NCBI GenBank assembly: GCA_020445765.1
Contig: JAGRFY010000014.1
Span: 1-39,123, forward strand
DNA length: 39,123 bases
Source: Rhodocyclaceae bacterium
Lineage (GTDB): Bacteria > Pseudomonadota > Gammaproteobacteria > Burkholderiales > Rhodocyclaceae
Direction of reading: 5' to 3'
Shown: piece by piece, positions 1 to 10,926 of the stretch
Layout of the letters: each line of letters opens with the position of its first letter
Numbering within the stretch: position 1 is the first letter of the stretch
The notes under the pieces: model-generated
Seen by the model: only the letters and a program-made list of their open reading frames with translations
Database searches by the model: none
What the model was told of the DNA's origin: nothing
Translations under genes and position numbers: made by a program

Positions 1-74
1 TCCATGGCCTTGGTGATCTTGCGAGTGTTCTGGACACTGCGGATCTTGGTACGGATTTCCTTTCCGCTTGCCAT
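1..74 (-). CDS. atpG: ATP synthase F1 subunit gamma, N-terminal fragment
   Basis: Only the first 24 codons are inside the window; the gene runs off the left edge. The translation begins MASGKEIRTKIRSVQNTRKI, the conserved N-terminal helix of the gamma subunit, the central rotor shaft of F1. The start ATG lies at 72-74, 15 bases after the atpA stop, with a GGGGG-rich ribosome binding site in the gap. It is the seventh gene of the atp operon seen here; atpD and atpC should follow outside the window. Confidence 0.93.
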   Translation of the reverse strand, partial: MASGKEIRTKIRSVQNTRKITKAM

Positions 75-89
75 TGTCAGCCCCCCGCC

Positions 90-1628
90 TTAGGCCCAGC
101 TCTTCTTGAACTCTTCGATCAGCGAAATGAGTTGCTTTTCGCCGTCGGCGTCGAGTTCGCGCTTCTCCATCATCTTGTCGATGAGGCCAGAGCCCTTGGT
201 GGCGATGAACTGGTGCAGGCCGGTCTCGAATGCGAGCACACGGTCGACATCGACGTCATCGAAGTAGCCCCGGTTGACCGCCAGCAGCGAAACTGCCATC
301 TGGGCGATCGACAGCGGCGAATACTGCGGCTGCTTCATCAGTTCGGTGACGCGGCGACCGCGCTCGAGCTGCTTGCGGGTGGCGTCGTCGAGGTCGGATG
401 CGAACTGCGCGAAGGCCGCCAGTTCCCGGTACTGCGCCAGGTCGGTCCGGATGCCGCCGGAGAGCTTCTTGATCAGCTTGGTCTGGGCGGCGCCACCGAC
501 CCGCGACACCGAGATACCGGCGTTGATGGCGGGACGGATACCGGCGTTGAACAGGTCGGTCTCGAGGAAGATCTGACCGTCGGTAATCGAAATGACGTTG
601 GTCGGCACGAACGCGGAGACGTCGCCGGCCTGGGTCTCGATCACCGGCAGCGCGGTCAGCGAACCGGTCTTGCCCTTGACTTCGCCGTTGGTGAACTTCT
701 CGACGTAGTTGGCATTGACGCGGGCAGCGCGCTCGAGCAGACGCGAGTGCAGGTAGAAGACGTCGCCGGGGTAGGCTTCGCGGCCCGGCGGGCGGCGCAG
801 CAGCAGTGACACCTGGCGATAGGCCCAGGCCTGCTTGGTCAGATCGTCATAGACGATCAGCGCGTCCTGGCCGCGGTCGCGGAAGTACTCGCCCATCGTG
901 CAGCCGGCGTAGGCCGCCAGATACTGCATCGCAGCCGACTCGGATGCGGTGGCGGCGACGACGATGGTAAAGGCCATCGCGCCGTGCTCTTCGAGCTTGC
1001 GCACGACGTTGGCGACCGTCGAGGCCTTCTGACCGATGGCCACGTAGACGCAGAACATGTTCTGGCCTTTCTGGTTGATGATCGCATCAACCGCGACGGC
1101 CGTCTTGCCGGTCTGGCGGTCGCCGATGATCAGCTCACGCTGGCCACGGCCGATCGGCACCATCGAGTCCACCGACTTGAGACCGGTCTGCACCGGCTCC
1201 GACACCGACTGGCGATCGATCACGCCGGGCGCGACCTTCTCGATCTTGTCGGTCAGCTGAGCGTTGATCGGACCCTTGCCGTCGATCGGCTGACCCAGCG
1301 CGTTGACCACACGTCCCACCAGCTCGGGGCCGACCGGCACTTCCAGAATTCGGCCGGTGGCCTTGACGGTGTCACCCTCGGTGATGTGCTCGTAGTCACC
1401 CAGCACCACCGCACCAACCGAGTCACGCTCCAGGTTCAGCGCGAGGCCGAAGGTGTCGCCGGGGAATTCCAGCATTTCGCCCTGCATCACGTCGGTCAGG
1501 CCATGCACGCGGCAGATGCCGTCGGTCACGGAGACCACCGTGCCCTCGTTCCGCGCAGTGGCGGCGAGCTGCAGGTTCTGGATCCGGCTCTTAATCAGAT
1601 CACTGATTTCAGAGGGATTGAGTTGCAT
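90..1628 (-). CDS. atpA: ATP synthase F1 subunit alpha
   Basis: This is the non-catalytic nucleotide-binding subunit of F1 (alpha3beta3 ring) on the cytoplasmic side of the membrane. The 512 residues match the family length. The P-loop GDRQTGKT is at residues 169-176, and the arginine-finger region ([11 protein letters not shown]) is near residue 373. The N-terminus [16 protein letters not shown] is the usual helix that contacts subunit delta. It lies between atpH and atpG in the standard order, so the operon is of the ordinary F-type. Nothing is unusual in the sequence. Confidence 0.98.
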   Translation of the reverse strand: MQLNPSEISDLIKSRIQNLQLAATARNEGTVVSVTDGICRVHGLTDVMQGEMLEFPGDTFGLALNLERDSVGAVVLGDYEHITEGDTVKATGRILEVPVGPELVGRVVNALGQPIDGKGPINAQLTDKIEKVAPGVIDRQSVSEPVQTGLKSVDSMVPIGRGQRELIIGDRQTGKTAVAVDAIINQKGQNMFCVYVAIGQKASTVANVVRKLEEHGAMAFTIVVAATASESAAMQYLAAYAGCTMGEYFRDRGQDALIVYDDLTKQAWAYRQVSLLLRRPPGREAYPGDVFYLHSRLLERAARVNANYVEKFTNGEVKGKTGSLTALPVIETQAGDVSAFVPTNVISITDGQIFLETDLFNAGIRPAINAGISVSRVGGAAQTKLIKKLSGGIRTDLAQYRELAAFAQFASDLDDATRKQLERGRRVTELMKQPQYSPLSIAQMAVSLLAVNRGYFDDVDVDRVLAFETGLHQFIATKGSGLIDKMMEKRELDADGEKQLISLIEEFKKSWA

Positions 1629-1638
1629 AGATATGCTC

Positions 1639-2175
1639 CTAGTTCTTTAGCGCGGTGGCCATGCTGGCGAGCTTGGCTCGGACCGAGGCGTCAATGACTT
1701 CGTCACCCACGGCAATTCGCACACCTCCGAGCAGCTCGGGGTCGACATTGACGGTGACGTTGAGCTTGGCCTTGAAACGGGCTTCGAGTTCGCCGGTCAG
1801 CGTCTTGAGCTGTTTGCCCTCGAGCGGGAAGGCGGACGTGATGACCGCATCCTTGACCCCTTCCTTGCCGTTCTTCAGATCCTCGAACAACGCGTGGATC
1901 TCCGGCATCAACTGAAGGCGCTCGTTGGCCACCAGCACGCCGACGAAGTTCTGCTGCTCTTCGCCCAATCCGTCGCCGGCGACGTCGAGAACCAGCTTCA
2001 CGAGCTCGTCGGCGGACAGCTTCGGATCGTTGATGAGCGCCTTCATCTCCGGCGCCGCTACGATCGCTGCAAGCCGACCGAGCACGTCGGACCAGGACTT
2101 CAGCGCATCGGCCCCGGCAGCCAGGTCGAACGCGGCATCGGCGTACGGACGGGCGATGGTGACGAGTTCAGCCAT
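1639..2175 (-). CDS. atpH: ATP synthase F1 subunit delta
   Basis: Delta is the peripheral-stalk subunit that links the top of F1 (alpha N-termini) to the b-subunit dimer. The protein has 178 residues, the normal size. It starts [19 protein letters not shown], the typical N-terminal helix, and ends with the conserved segment [22 protein letters not shown]. The gene is 4 bases downstream of atpF and 10 bases upstream of atpA, so translation is probably coupled along this part of the atp operon. Confidence 0.97.
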   Translation of the reverse strand: MAELVTIARPYADAAFDLAAGADALKSWSDVLGRLAAIVAAPEMKALINDPKLSADELVKLVLDVAGDGLGEEQQNFVGVLVANERLQLMPEIHALFEDLKNGKEGVKDAVITSAFPLEGKQLKTLTGELEARFKAKLNVTVNVDPELLGGVRIAVGDEVIDASVRAKLASMATALKN

Positions 2176-2179
2176 GGAT

Positions 2180-2650
2180 TCAGAGTTCCTGTTTGAGCGA
2201 AGCGAGCATTTCGGCGTGGGCCTTGGCGTCCACTTCGCGTTTCAGGATGCGCTCGGCGCCCGACACGGCGAGTTCGGCGACCCGCTCGCGCAGCGCAGCC
2301 CTTGCGCGCTCGACTTCCTGTTCGATCTCGGCCTTGGCAGCGGCGACGATCTTGTCGGCCTCGACGCGGGCAGCCGCCTTGGCTTCTTCGACGATCTCCG
2401 ATCCGCGCTTGTCACCGGCGGCGACCATCTCGGAAGCCTTTTCGCGGGCTTCGCGCAAGGCTTCGACCGACCGCTTCTCCGCCAGCTCGAGGTCGTGCTT
2501 GCCGCGCTCGGCGGCAGCGAGGCCATCGGCGATTTGCTGCTGGCGATCGGCCATCGCCTTTTGCAGCGGCGGCCAGACGTACTTCATCGTGATCCAGATG
2601 AAGACTCCAAACCAGATCGCCTGGCCGATCAACGTAGCGTTAATGCTCAC
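2180..2650 (-). CDS. atpF: ATP synthase Fo subunit b
   Basis: Subunit b forms the peripheral stator stalk of the ATP synthase. The 156 residues begin with one membrane segment ([20 protein letters not shown]), followed by the typical [21 protein letters not shown] region. A long, highly charged helix rich in Ala, Glu and Lys continues to the C-terminus. There is a single b gene, as in most non-photosynthetic proteobacteria. The gene sits between atpE and atpH in the atp operon. Confidence 0.97.
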   Translation of the reverse strand: MSINATLIGQAIWFGVFIWITMKYVWPPLQKAMADRQQQIADGLAAAERGKHDLELAEKRSVEALREAREKASEMVAAGDKRGSEIVEEAKAAARVEADKIVAAAKAEIEQEVERARAALRERVAELAVSGAERILKREVDAKAHAEMLASLKQEL

Positions 2651-2676
2651 GTTAACCTCCTATGCGAGTTGAAGGA

Positions 2677-4159
<1,483 letters not shown>

Positions 4160-4183
4160 GACACCCCCCCGAAAAACAGCGGG

Positions 4184-4212
4184 AGTTTAACAAGAACTTT
4201 GTTACGGGTCAA
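4184..4212 (-). promoter_or_regulatory. Probable sigma70 promoter of the atp operon
   Basis: Read on the minus strand, TTGACC (complement of 4207-4212) and TAAACT (complement of 4184-4189) are separated by exactly 17 bases. Each hexamer matches 5 or 4 of 6 consensus positions. Transcription would begin near 4177, about 18 bases before the atpI TTG start. The upstream stretch at about 4215-4320 is strikingly AT-rich for this genome and could act as an UP element; it contains the 6-bp inverted repeat TTTAAT-A-ATTAAA at 4258-4270. Confidence 0.72.
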
Positions 4213-4418
4213 TTGTCGAAAGGACTTAGATTACGCAGATGCAAACATCAAAAAACATTTAATAATTAAACTGTTACGCCATTGTTTTGTGCATCGCAAC
4301 ATCATTGACGCGATGAAACATTTTGGTGTTCGGGGCCGCCCGGCCGGCCACCGGGAGTGGTCTCTCGGTCCTCATCGGCCCGCCCTCTCGATGACATTCA
4401 AGTTTCCAGCACAACCCG

Positions 4419-5003
4419 ATGAGCATTGATGCACTGCCACAAGGCCGCACCAGTGCCGGCTGGTTGCTCGCGCTGGCGATGGTCGGCGTCGCCGCCCTGC
4501 TGCAGCCGTTCCCGGATCTGGTGGTAGCGCTCCAGCTGGATCGACAGTCATGGCCGGAACAACCGTGGCGGCTGTTCAGCGCCCACCTGGTGCATTGGCG
4601 CTTCGCGCATCTCGCAGGCAACGCCGGTGCCCTGTTGCTGCTGGCGCGACTGGCGGGACCACGCGCACCATCGCCGGCATGGGCGCTGGCCGGTCTGCTG
4701 CTCTGTTCCGCGACGGTAGTTTGGTTGCTGCCCGATCTTGCCAGTTACCGGGGCAGTTCGACGCTGGTGGCGATCTATCTGGTGCCGGCGGCGGCGACCT
4801 TGTGGGCAGGCGGCGGCCTGCGCCGCGGCGGCGCCACCGCGCTGCTGGTCCTATATGTCGGTCGGTTGGTCGCAGACGCCGTCGGCCACTGGCCGTCGCC
4901 GCTCCTCCCTGCCGACGTGAGGAGCACCTGGGAACTGCACCTGCTCGGCATGAGTTGGGGCGCCCTCGGACTGTTGCGTAACCGGCCCTGGATCCGTCGC
5001 TGA
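4419..5003 (+). CDS. Rhombosortase-like rhomboid-family intramembrane serine protease
   Basis: The 194 residues form about six hydrophobic helices with the rhomboid layout. An HLVHWRFAHLAGN motif (His56, His64, Asn68) is in the second helix, a GSS serine motif (YRGSST, Ser114) in the fourth, and a late His174 (ELHLLGMSWGALG) in the last helix, giving a candidate Ser-His dyad. Short length and the Tyr-x-Gly-x-Ser context resemble rhombosortases, which process GlyGly-CTERM surface proteins in Gram-negatives. No such substrate is in the window. The gene is divergent from atpI and convergent with parB, so it is likely monocistronic. It could instead be a non-sorting rhomboid of unknown substrate. 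Confidence 0.68.
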   Translation: MSIDALPQGRTSAGWLLALAMVGVAALLQPFPDLVVALQLDRQSWPEQPWRLFSAHLVHWRFAHLAGNAGALLLLARLAGPRAPSPAWALAGLLLCSATVVWLLPDLASYRGSSTLVAIYLVPAAATLWAGGGLRRGGATALLVLYVGRLVADAVGHWPSPLLPADVRSTWELHLLGMSWGALGLLRNRPWIRR

Positions 5004-5092
5004 TCCCTCGCGTCCACAGTTGGCGACGAATGCCGGGCGATGCTCGAACTCTCTCGCCGCCCGCGATGCGTGAGATAGCCCTGCGCTCGACC

Positions 5093-5944
5093 TCAGCGCA
5101 ACCTTTCGAGCAGTCCGTCGAGTTGATCCAGTGAAGAGAAGTGCAGCGAGATGCTGCCCGCCCCGCGCCGATTGGCGCGAATCTTGACTGTCGCACCGAC
5201 GGCGTCGGCGATCTCTTCCTCGAGGGCGAGCAGATCGCGGTCCGGCGGGGGCGGCGCCGGCCGCACCCGCGGCTCGATCTCGTTTTGAACCAGCTTCTCC
5301 GCTTCGCGCACCGACAACTGCCGTGCGGCGATCCGATTGCCGAACTGGATCTGGCGCGCACCGTCGAGCGGCAACAGCGCACGGGCATGCCCCATGTCGA
5401 GGTCGCCGGCCATCAGCAGCTCCTGCACCGGTTCGGCAAGCTGCAGCAGCCGCAACAGATTGCTCGCCGTCGGCCGCGAACGGCCGACCGCATCCGCCGC
5501 CTGCTGGTGCGTCATGTCGAATTCGTCGATCAGCCGCTGGATGCCGGCCGCCTCCTCGAGCGGATTGAGGTTCTCGCGCTGAATGTTTTCGATCAGCGAC
5601 ATCGCCAGCGCGGCTTCGTCCGGAATCTCGCGCACCAGGCATGGCACCGCGCCGAGACCGGCGATCTGCGCCGCGCGCCAGCGCCGTTCGCCGGCGATGA
5701 TCTCGTAGTCGCCACCGTCGAGCGGACGCACCATGATCGGTTGCATGATGCCGCGGCTGCGGATCGACGCAGCAAGTTCGTCGAGGGAGCCCGGGTCCAT
5801 CCGCGTACGCGGCTGATACTTGCCGGGTCGCAGCGCGTCGATCGCCAGCGTCTGCAGTTCGCCGCGGTCGTCGTCATCGTCGTCGGCATTGCCCAGCAGC
5901 GCGTCGAGTCCACGCCCCAGCCCTTTCAGCTTCGGTCTTGCCAT
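5093..5944 (-). CDS. parB: Chromosome partitioning protein ParB (CTP-dependent parS-binding clamp)
   Basis: ParB loads at parS sites near the origin, spreads along DNA as a CTP-controlled clamp and stimulates ParA ATPase. The 283 residues show the N-terminal MARPKLKGLGRGLDALLG motif (the ParA-contact peptide) and the CTP-binding GERRWRAA box. The ENIQRENLNPLEEA segment follows, then the helix-turn-helix (MTHQQAADAVGRSRPTASN) and a C-terminal dimerisation tail. It is 13 bases downstream of parA. No parS-like sequence was seen in the window. Confidence 0.96.
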   Translation of the reverse strand: MARPKLKGLGRGLDALLGNADDDDDDRGELQTLAIDALRPGKYQPRTRMDPGSLDELAASIRSRGIMQPIMVRPLDGGDYEIIAGERRWRAAQIAGLGAVPCLVREIPDEAALAMSLIENIQRENLNPLEEAAGIQRLIDEFDMTHQQAADAVGRSRPTASNLLRLLQLAEPVQELLMAGDLDMGHARALLPLDGARQIQFGNRIAARQLSVREAEKLVQNEIEPRVRPAPPPPDRDLLALEEEIADAVGATVKIRANRRGAGSISLHFSSLDQLDGLLERLR

Positions 5945-5957
5945 CGCAGTCGTTCCG

Positions 5958-6728
5958 TCACAGGGCCTTGACCCGTTGAATCATTTCCTTCGCAAACGCG
6001 ACGTACGCTTTCGCCCCCTTGGCGCTTGGGTCGAACACCACGCCCGGCATGCCATGACTGGGCGCCTCGGCGAGTCGCACGTTGCGTGGTACCACGGCCT
6101 CGAAGACCTTGGCGCCGAAGTGCGATTCGAGCTGCGCCGAAACCTGTTGCTGCAGCGTGATACGGGCGTCGAACATGACCCGCAGCAGGCCGATGATCTT
6201 CAGTTCCGCATTGAGATTGGCGTGCACCTTCTTGATCGTGTTCACCAGATCCGACAAGCCCTCCAGCGCGTAGTACTCGCATTGCATCGGGATTATCACC
6301 CCATGTGAGGCACACAGGCCATTGAGGGTCAACATCGACAGCGACGGCGGACAATCGACCAGCACGAAATCGTACTCGTCAATGACCCCGGCCAGGGCAT
6401 CGCGCAACCTGTGCTCGCGCCGCTCGAGCGACACCATCTCGACCTCGGCCCCGGCCAGCTCGCGGTTGGCCGGCAACAGGTCGTAACCGCCGTTTGGCGA
6501 GCGCATCCGGCACGCTGCGAAATCGGCGATGCCGACCAGCACCTGGTAGACGGTACGGGTCAGATCGCGCTTGTCGATGCCGCTGCCCATCGTCGCGTTT
6601 CCCTGCGGGTCGAGGTCGACCAGCAGCACGCGCTGGCGACGTGCCTGCAGTGCGGCTGCCAGATTGACGCAGGTGGTGGTCTTACCGACGCCACCCTTCT
6701 GGTTGGCGACACAAAAGATTCGGGCCAT
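5958..6728 (-). CDS. parA: Chromosome partitioning ATPase ParA (Soj family)
   Basis: ParA-type P-loop ATPase that moves ParB-parS complexes over the nucleoid. The start ATG (6726-6728) overlaps the rsmG stop by one base (TGATG), giving 256 residues. The sequence opens [19 protein letters not shown], with the deviant Walker A KGGVGKTT at residues 11-18. VLLVDLDPQGN follows, and later FVLVDCPPSL as Walker B. The open frame extends upstream to 6959, but those codons lie inside rsmG and lack ParA-like sequence, so the overlapping ATG is preferred. Confidence 0.96.
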   Translation of the reverse strand: MARIFCVANQKGGVGKTTTCVNLAAALQARRQRVLLVDLDPQGNATMGSGIDKRDLTRTVYQVLVGIADFAACRMRSPNGGYDLLPANRELAGAEVEMVSLERREHRLRDALAGVIDEYDFVLVDCPPSLSMLTLNGLCASHGVIIPMQCEYYALEGLSDLVNTIKKVHANLNAELKIIGLLRVMFDARITLQQQVSAQLESHFGAKVFEAVVPRNVRLAEAPSHGMPGVVFDPSAKGAKAYVAFAKEMIQRVKAL

Positions 6729-7363
6729 CAGGCGGCTCCATCGTTGGTCATGACGATCAGGTGGCGCTCGGCGTTCAACCCGGGTACGTGCAGTTCGATC
6801 ACCGTCGAGACGGCGATCCCCGGTGGCAACGAGGCCAATTCCTGCCGCGGGAAACGTCCCTTCATTGCCAGCAGTCTGCCACCGGGCGCGAGCATCGGTG
6901 CAGCCAGCCGGGCGAAATGCGCGAGATCCGAGAACGCCCGCGAGATGACGGCATCGCATCCACGGTCATCGCGCCACTGCTCGATCCTGCCATGGACCGG
7001 GACGAAGTTGTCGAGCGCCAACTCGATCCGTGCCTGCTGCTGGAAGCTCGCCTTCTTGCCGGCGGCCTCGATCGACACCACGTCGAGCGCGGGACAGGCG
7101 ATCGCCAGCGGAATGCCCGGCAGCCCGGCCCCCGATCCGATGTCGGCCAATCGACCGACGCGGCCAAGATGCGGCAGCACCGACAGCGAATCCAGCAAGT
7201 GATGGGAAACGATCTGATGCGGCTCGCGGATTGCCGTCAGATTGTAGCTGCGGTTCCACTTCAGTAGCAGGCGGGCATAGGCTGCCAGGCGCTCGGCCAC
7301 GACGGCGGACAAATCGATCCCGAGCGCGGCCGCGCCGCGCACGATATCGTCGCGCTCGATCAT
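6728..7363 (-). CDS. rsmG: 16S rRNA (guanine527-N7)-methyltransferase
   Basis: RsmG (GidB) methylates G527 of 16S rRNA with S-adenosylmethionine. The start ATG at 7361-7363 overlaps the mnmG stop codon (ATGA), giving 211 residues, the family length. The family signature NLTAIREP...HLLDSL is at residues 41-60. The SAM-binding motif [16 protein letters not shown] is at about 72-87. A longer frame begins at 7423, but the overlapping ATG fits homologous starts (MIERDD...). The mnmG-rsmG-parA-parB order with overlaps indicates a single transcript. Confidence 0.95.
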   Translation of the reverse strand: MIERDDIVRGAAALGIDLSAVVAERLAAYARLLLKWNRSYNLTAIREPHQIVSHHLLDSLSVLPHLGRVGRLADIGSGAGLPGIPLAIACPALDVVSIEAAGKKASFQQQARIELALDNFVPVHGRIEQWRDDRGCDAVISRAFSDLAHFARLAAPMLAPGGRLLAMKGRFPRQELASLPPGIAVSTVIELHVPGLNAERHLIVMTNDGAA

Positions 7364-9276
7364 GCGCTCTGGCGATCGCCGTCGGCGAGGTCGCGCGCCG
7401 CCAGCTCGCGACGCTTGAGCCACACCAGCAACAGCGAGATCGCTGCCGGCGTCACACCCTGGATACGGCTCGCCTGGCCCACGGTCTGGGGTCGATGGTC
7501 CGCCAGCTTCTGCTGGACTTCCTTCGACAGGCCACGCACCGCAGCATAGTCGAGGTCGTCCGGAAGGATCATGCCCTCCTGCTGCGCGCTGCGGGACACC
7601 TCGTCGCGCTGCCGCTCGATGTAGCCCTGGTACTTGGCGGCGATCTCGATCTGCTCGACCACCAGGGGGTCGCTGAGTGGATCGTCCGGTGCCCCCGGCA
7701 AGGTCATCAGCTCGGCATAGCGGGTCTGCGGCCTGCGCAACAGATCGAAGAACCGGTATTCGCGCTCGATCGCCTTGCCGAGCACCCGCTCCGCGACATC
7801 GGCGGGTACCCGGCCCGGATGCACGAAGGCGGCCTTCAGGCGCGCAGACTCGCGTTCGATCGCCTCGCGCTTGTCACAGAAGCGGCGCCACCGGTCGTCG
7901 TCCACCAGTCCGAGCTGCCGCCCCTGTTCGGTCAGCCGCAGATCGGCATTGTCCTCGCGCAGGCTCAGCCGATATTCGGCGCGAGACGTGAACATGCGGT
8001 AGGGCTCGGCCACCCCACGGGTGATCAAGTCGTCCACCAGCACGCCAAGATAGGCCTCGTCCCGGCGCGGGCACCAGGGCTCCCGTCCCTGCACCTGCAG
8101 CGCCGCATTGGCCCCTGCCAGCAGCCCCTGGGCGGCAGCCTCCTCGTAGCCGGTGGTGCCGTTGATCTGTCCGGCGAAGAAGAGGCCGCGGATGCTCTTG
8201 GTCTCGAGGCTCGCCTTCAGATTGCGCGGATCGTAGTAGTCGTACTCGATCGCGTAACCGGGCCGCAGGATGTGCGCGTGCTCGAGACCCCGGATCGATT
8301 GCACCACCGCCAGCTGGACGTCGAACGGCAGCGAGGTCGAGATCCCGTTGGGGTAGAGTTCGTGCGTCTCCAGTCCCTCGGGCTCGAGGAAGATGTTGTG
8401 GCTCGCCTTGTCGGCGAAGCGGTGGATCTTGTCCTCGATCGACGGACAATAGCGCGGACCGACACCCTCGATCACGCCGGCGTACATCGGCGAGCGATCC
8501 AGGTTGGCGCGGATGATGTCGTGGGTACGCTCGTTGGTCTGGGTGATCCAGCACGGCAACTGCCGCGGATGCTGCGATACGCTGCCGAGGAAACTGAACA
8601 CCGGCGGCGGATCGTCGCCGGGCTGCACCGTCATCTGCGCGAGATCGACCGTACGCCCGTCGATGCGGGGCGGTGTGCCGGTCTTCAACCGACCTTGCGG
8701 CAGCGCCAGTTCCTTGAGCCGCTGGCCCAGCGACACCGACGGCGGATCGCCGGCGCGACCGCCACTGTGGTGACTCATGCCGACGTGGATCAGGCCGTTC
8801 AGGAAGGTGCCCGCAGTCAGAACCACGGTATTCGCCTCGAAACGGATGCCGAGCTGGGTGACGACGCCGGTGACCCGATCGCCGCTCACCGTCAGGTCGT
8901 CGGCGGCCTGCTGGAAGAGCGTCAGCCGGGGCTGATTCTCGAGCCGGCGTCGGATCGCGGCCTTGTACAGCACCCGGTCGGCCTGGGCCCGGGTCGCCCG
9001 CACCGCGGGCCCCTTTGACGCATTGAGGATGCGAAACTGGATGCCGCCCTCGTCGGTCGCGGCCGCCATCGCGCCCCCGAGCGCGTCGACTTCGCGCACC
9101 AGATGACCCTTGCCGATGCCACCGATCGACGGATTGCAGCTCATCTGGCCCAGCGTCTCGATGCTGTGGGTCAGCAGCAGCGTCTCGGCCCCCATGCGGG
9201 CCGCGGCAAGCGCCGCCTCGGTGCCGGCATGGCCGCCACCGACGACGATGACATCGAATCGGGTAGGAAAAAGCAT
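7360..9276 (-). CDS. mnmG: tRNA uridine-5-carboxymethylaminomethyl modification enzyme MnmG (GidA)
   Basis: FAD-dependent enzyme that works with MnmE to install the cmnm5 group on the wobble uridine of several tRNAs. The ATG at 9274-9276 gives 638 residues beginning [20 protein letters not shown], with the FAD-binding [10 protein letters not shown] at about 13-22. The conserved [22 protein letters not shown] block (Cys47) and the C-terminal MnmE-binding region ending with the helix [21 protein letters not shown] are also present. A GTG four codons upstream (9286-9288) is an alternative start. It heads the mnmG-rsmG-parA-parB operon. Confidence 0.96.
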   Translation of the reverse strand: MLFPTRFDVIVVGGGHAGTEAALAAARMGAETLLLTHSIETLGQMSCNPSIGGIGKGHLVREVDALGGAMAAATDEGGIQFRILNASKGPAVRATRAQADRVLYKAAIRRRLENQPRLTLFQQAADDLTVSGDRVTGVVTQLGIRFEANTVVLTAGTFLNGLIHVGMSHHSGGRAGDPPSVSLGQRLKELALPQGRLKTGTPPRIDGRTVDLAQMTVQPGDDPPPVFSFLGSVSQHPRQLPCWITQTNERTHDIIRANLDRSPMYAGVIEGVGPRYCPSIEDKIHRFADKASHNIFLEPEGLETHELYPNGISTSLPFDVQLAVVQSIRGLEHAHILRPGYAIEYDYYDPRNLKASLETKSIRGLFFAGQINGTTGYEEAAAQGLLAGANAALQVQGREPWCPRRDEAYLGVLVDDLITRGVAEPYRMFTSRAEYRLSLREDNADLRLTEQGRQLGLVDDDRWRRFCDKREAIERESARLKAAFVHPGRVPADVAERVLGKAIEREYRFFDLLRRPQTRYAELMTLPGAPDDPLSDPLVVEQIEIAAKYQGYIERQRDEVSRSAQQEGMILPDDLDYAAVRGLSKEVQQKLADHRPQTVGQASRIQGVTPAAISLLLVWLKRRELAARDLADGDRQSA

Positions 9277-9312
9277 CGCGCAACCCACGCTCGGGCGGAA
9301 ACCGGACGCGCG

Positions 9313-9318
9313 ATTCTA
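9313..9318 (-). promoter_or_regulatory. Possible -10 element upstream of mnmG
   Basis: On the minus strand this reads TAGAAT, about 37 bases ahead of the mnmG ATG. No convincing -35 hexamer lies 16-18 bases further upstream (TAGGCT is the best fit), so this is only a weak candidate for the start of the mnmG-rsmG-parAB transcript. Confidence 0.3.
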
Positions 9319-9392
9319 CGCCGATGCGACTGCCAAGCCTAGCGCAGGACGTTCGATCGGCCCCAAAAACACACGACTAAACATCGCCTTAG

Positions 9393-9419
9393 GGTCTGCA
9401 ATCCGAGTGCCAGCAGACC
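9393..9419 (-). terminator. Hairpin downstream of the secreted-protein gene
   Basis: GGTCTGC (9393-9399) and GCAGACC (9413-9419) form a perfect 7-bp stem with a 13-base loop, starting 8 bases after the stop codon at 9427. No T-tract follows on the minus strand, so intrinsic termination is uncertain. It may separate this gene from mnmG. Confidence 0.35.
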
Positions 9420-9426
9420 TATCCCT

Positions 9427-9837
9427 TCAGCGCAGGCTGCTGTAGCTCTCCTGCAGCAGGGCGAGCTCGGTCGCACTGCGCACGAAGGTCATGCTGCAAT
9501 CGATGGCACTGCCACAGACACTGAAGTGGGCCAGTTGCTCGACCAGTGTCATGTCTTCAGGATCGTTCATCAGCGGAATCTCGACGATACCGTCATAGAG
9601 TTCGCTGCCCCCCTGCCAGATCAGGATCGCGTCCTCCGGCACCGGCTCACCGTTGCCCTGGCCCCGGGCAACCGGCTGATTCGAGTTGTCGCTGGCCTTC
9701 AGCATCAGGCAGTTGAGCTTGCCGGCACCCTGGTACCAGCAGGCCCAGTCGGCGTTGGGGGTGGTCTGTGCGGACACCTGCGCAGAGACAGCGCAGGCAA
9801 TCGCGCCGAGCCAGCGTATTGCGGTAGTGGATTTCAT
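9427..9837 (-). CDS. Small secreted or periplasmic protein of unknown function
   Basis: I do not recognise the family. From the ATG at 9835-9837 the product has 136 residues. A clear signal peptide is present: a basic start (MKSTTAIRW), a hydrophobic core (LGAIACAVSA) and an Ala-x-Ala-like site near QVSAQ. The mature part is acidic and has four cysteines (WACWY, LNCLM, SVCGS, IDCSM), enough for two disulfides in the periplasm. A GGAG ribosome binding site precedes this ATG. The frame is open further upstream to 9957, but that part lacks a signal sequence. It is separated from the EamA gene by 180 bases. Confidence 0.6.
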   Translation of the reverse strand: MKSTTAIRWLGAIACAVSAQVSAQTTPNADWACWYQGAGKLNCLMLKASDNSNQPVARGQGNGEPVPEDAILIWQGGSELYDGIVEIPLMNDPEDMTLVEQLAHFSVCGSAIDCSMTFVRSATELALLQESYSSLR

Positions 9838-10017
9838 CCGAGTCACTCCAAGGCGCAGCCGGCCAGCCCTGCGCCGGCGATCGGCAGAAGTTAAGCAAGA
9901 TGCAAACCCATTTTTTGCACGAATGCCTGCCGGATGCCAGATGTCACACGGACGCACCCATCTATTTCAGGCATTTGGCATGCATTCGCGAAGCGTTCTC
10001 AAGCGACGGACGGCATT

Positions 10018-10908
10018 TCACCCGGATCTTGCCGGCAACAGCGTCAGCGCCAGGGCCAGCATGATCATCCCAGCAGCGAGAAAATCCTCCGAATATGGGA
10101 GTTCACCGGTGATCGGAATCGCCGTCAGCAGGCCGATGATCGGGATCAGCATGATCGACAGTGCGCTCGCGACCGGCGGCAGCCGCCGCGCGATCGAGAA
10201 CCACAGGATCTGGGCGACGCCGTAGTTGATCAGCGCACCATAGACCAGCGTCACCCAGCCTGCGGTGCTCGGCCATTGCCCGGGCATCGATTCGAAGGCG
10301 AGCGCGAGGCCCCACATCAGCGGTACCGTCGTGGCGATCATCCAGACCGTCATCACCTCGGTCGGCACGGCAGCAGGAATCCGCTTGAGCAACAGCGTGC
10401 CGATGGCCCAGCTCACGGCTGCGGCCAGCATCCACGCCACACCGGCCGGATTGCCGCTCAGTCGTCCGAGTTCGTGCCACATCAGCAGCATCAACGCGGA
10501 CGCCGTACTGAGCGTGGCGAACCACAGCCGCGGGCTCATGCGCTCGCCGAAGAACGCCACCCCCATCAGCACCGTCCACACCGGCATCGTGAAGCCGACG
10601 ATGGCCGCGCGCCCCGAGGCCAGCGACTGCACGCCGAAGATCGACAGGGCGTGCCAGCCGAGAATGTTCGGCAGCGCCAGCAGGGCAAGCTGCAACAGCG
10701 CCGAAGGCGTCAGCCGCAAGCGGACGCCCCGTGTCCGGTACCAGGCGAACAGCAGTGCCGCGCCGCCCGTCATCGTCAGCGCCCTGAAGGTGAGCGGCGG
10801 CATCTCGCGCAGCGCCAGCTTCATCACCGGCCAGTTGACACCCCACAGCAGTGTCAGCAGTGCCAGCGCCGACAACGTGCGCGCCGGCAGATGCCCGACG
10901 GCCGACAC
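10018..10908 (-). CDS. EamA/DMT-family membrane transporter
   Basis: The 296 residues form about ten hydrophobic helices arranged as two repeats of five, the drug/metabolite transporter (EamA) pattern. Recognisable family stretches are LLWGVNWPVMKLALREMPPL in the first helix, RAAIVGFTMPVWTVLMG after helix three, and GALINYGVAQILWF plus ALSIMLIPIIGLL in the second repeat. Members export amino acids or other metabolites; the substrate cannot be told here. The gene starts 19 bases after tpx on the same strand, so it may be co-transcribed with tpx. Confidence 0.88.
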   Translation of the reverse strand: MSAVGHLPARTLSALALLTLLWGVNWPVMKLALREMPPLTFRALTMTGGAALLFAWYRTRGVRLRLTPSALLQLALLALPNILGWHALSIFGVQSLASGRAAIVGFTMPVWTVLMGVAFFGERMSPRLWFATLSTASALMLLMWHELGRLSGNPAGVAWMLAAAVSWAIGTLLLKRIPAAVPTEVMTVWMIATTVPLMWGLALAFESMPGQWPSTAGWVTLVYGALINYGVAQILWFSIARRLPPVASALSIMLIPIIGLLTAIPITGELPYSEDFLAAGMIMLALALTLLPARSG

Positions 10909-10926
10909 CCGGCGTGGCCCGCCGGC

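Noticed and set aside
4200-4340. AT-rich stretch between atpI and the rhomboid gene as a replication origin
   Set aside because: Although mnmG-rsmG-parAB-atp is often near the origin, no DnaA boxes (TTATCCACA-like) or dnaA gene were seen; promoter/UP-element use for atp explains it better.
5093-9426. parS site near parAB
   Set aside because: I looked for TGTTTCACGTGAAACA-like palindromes around parAB and mnmG and saw none; parS is probably outside the window.
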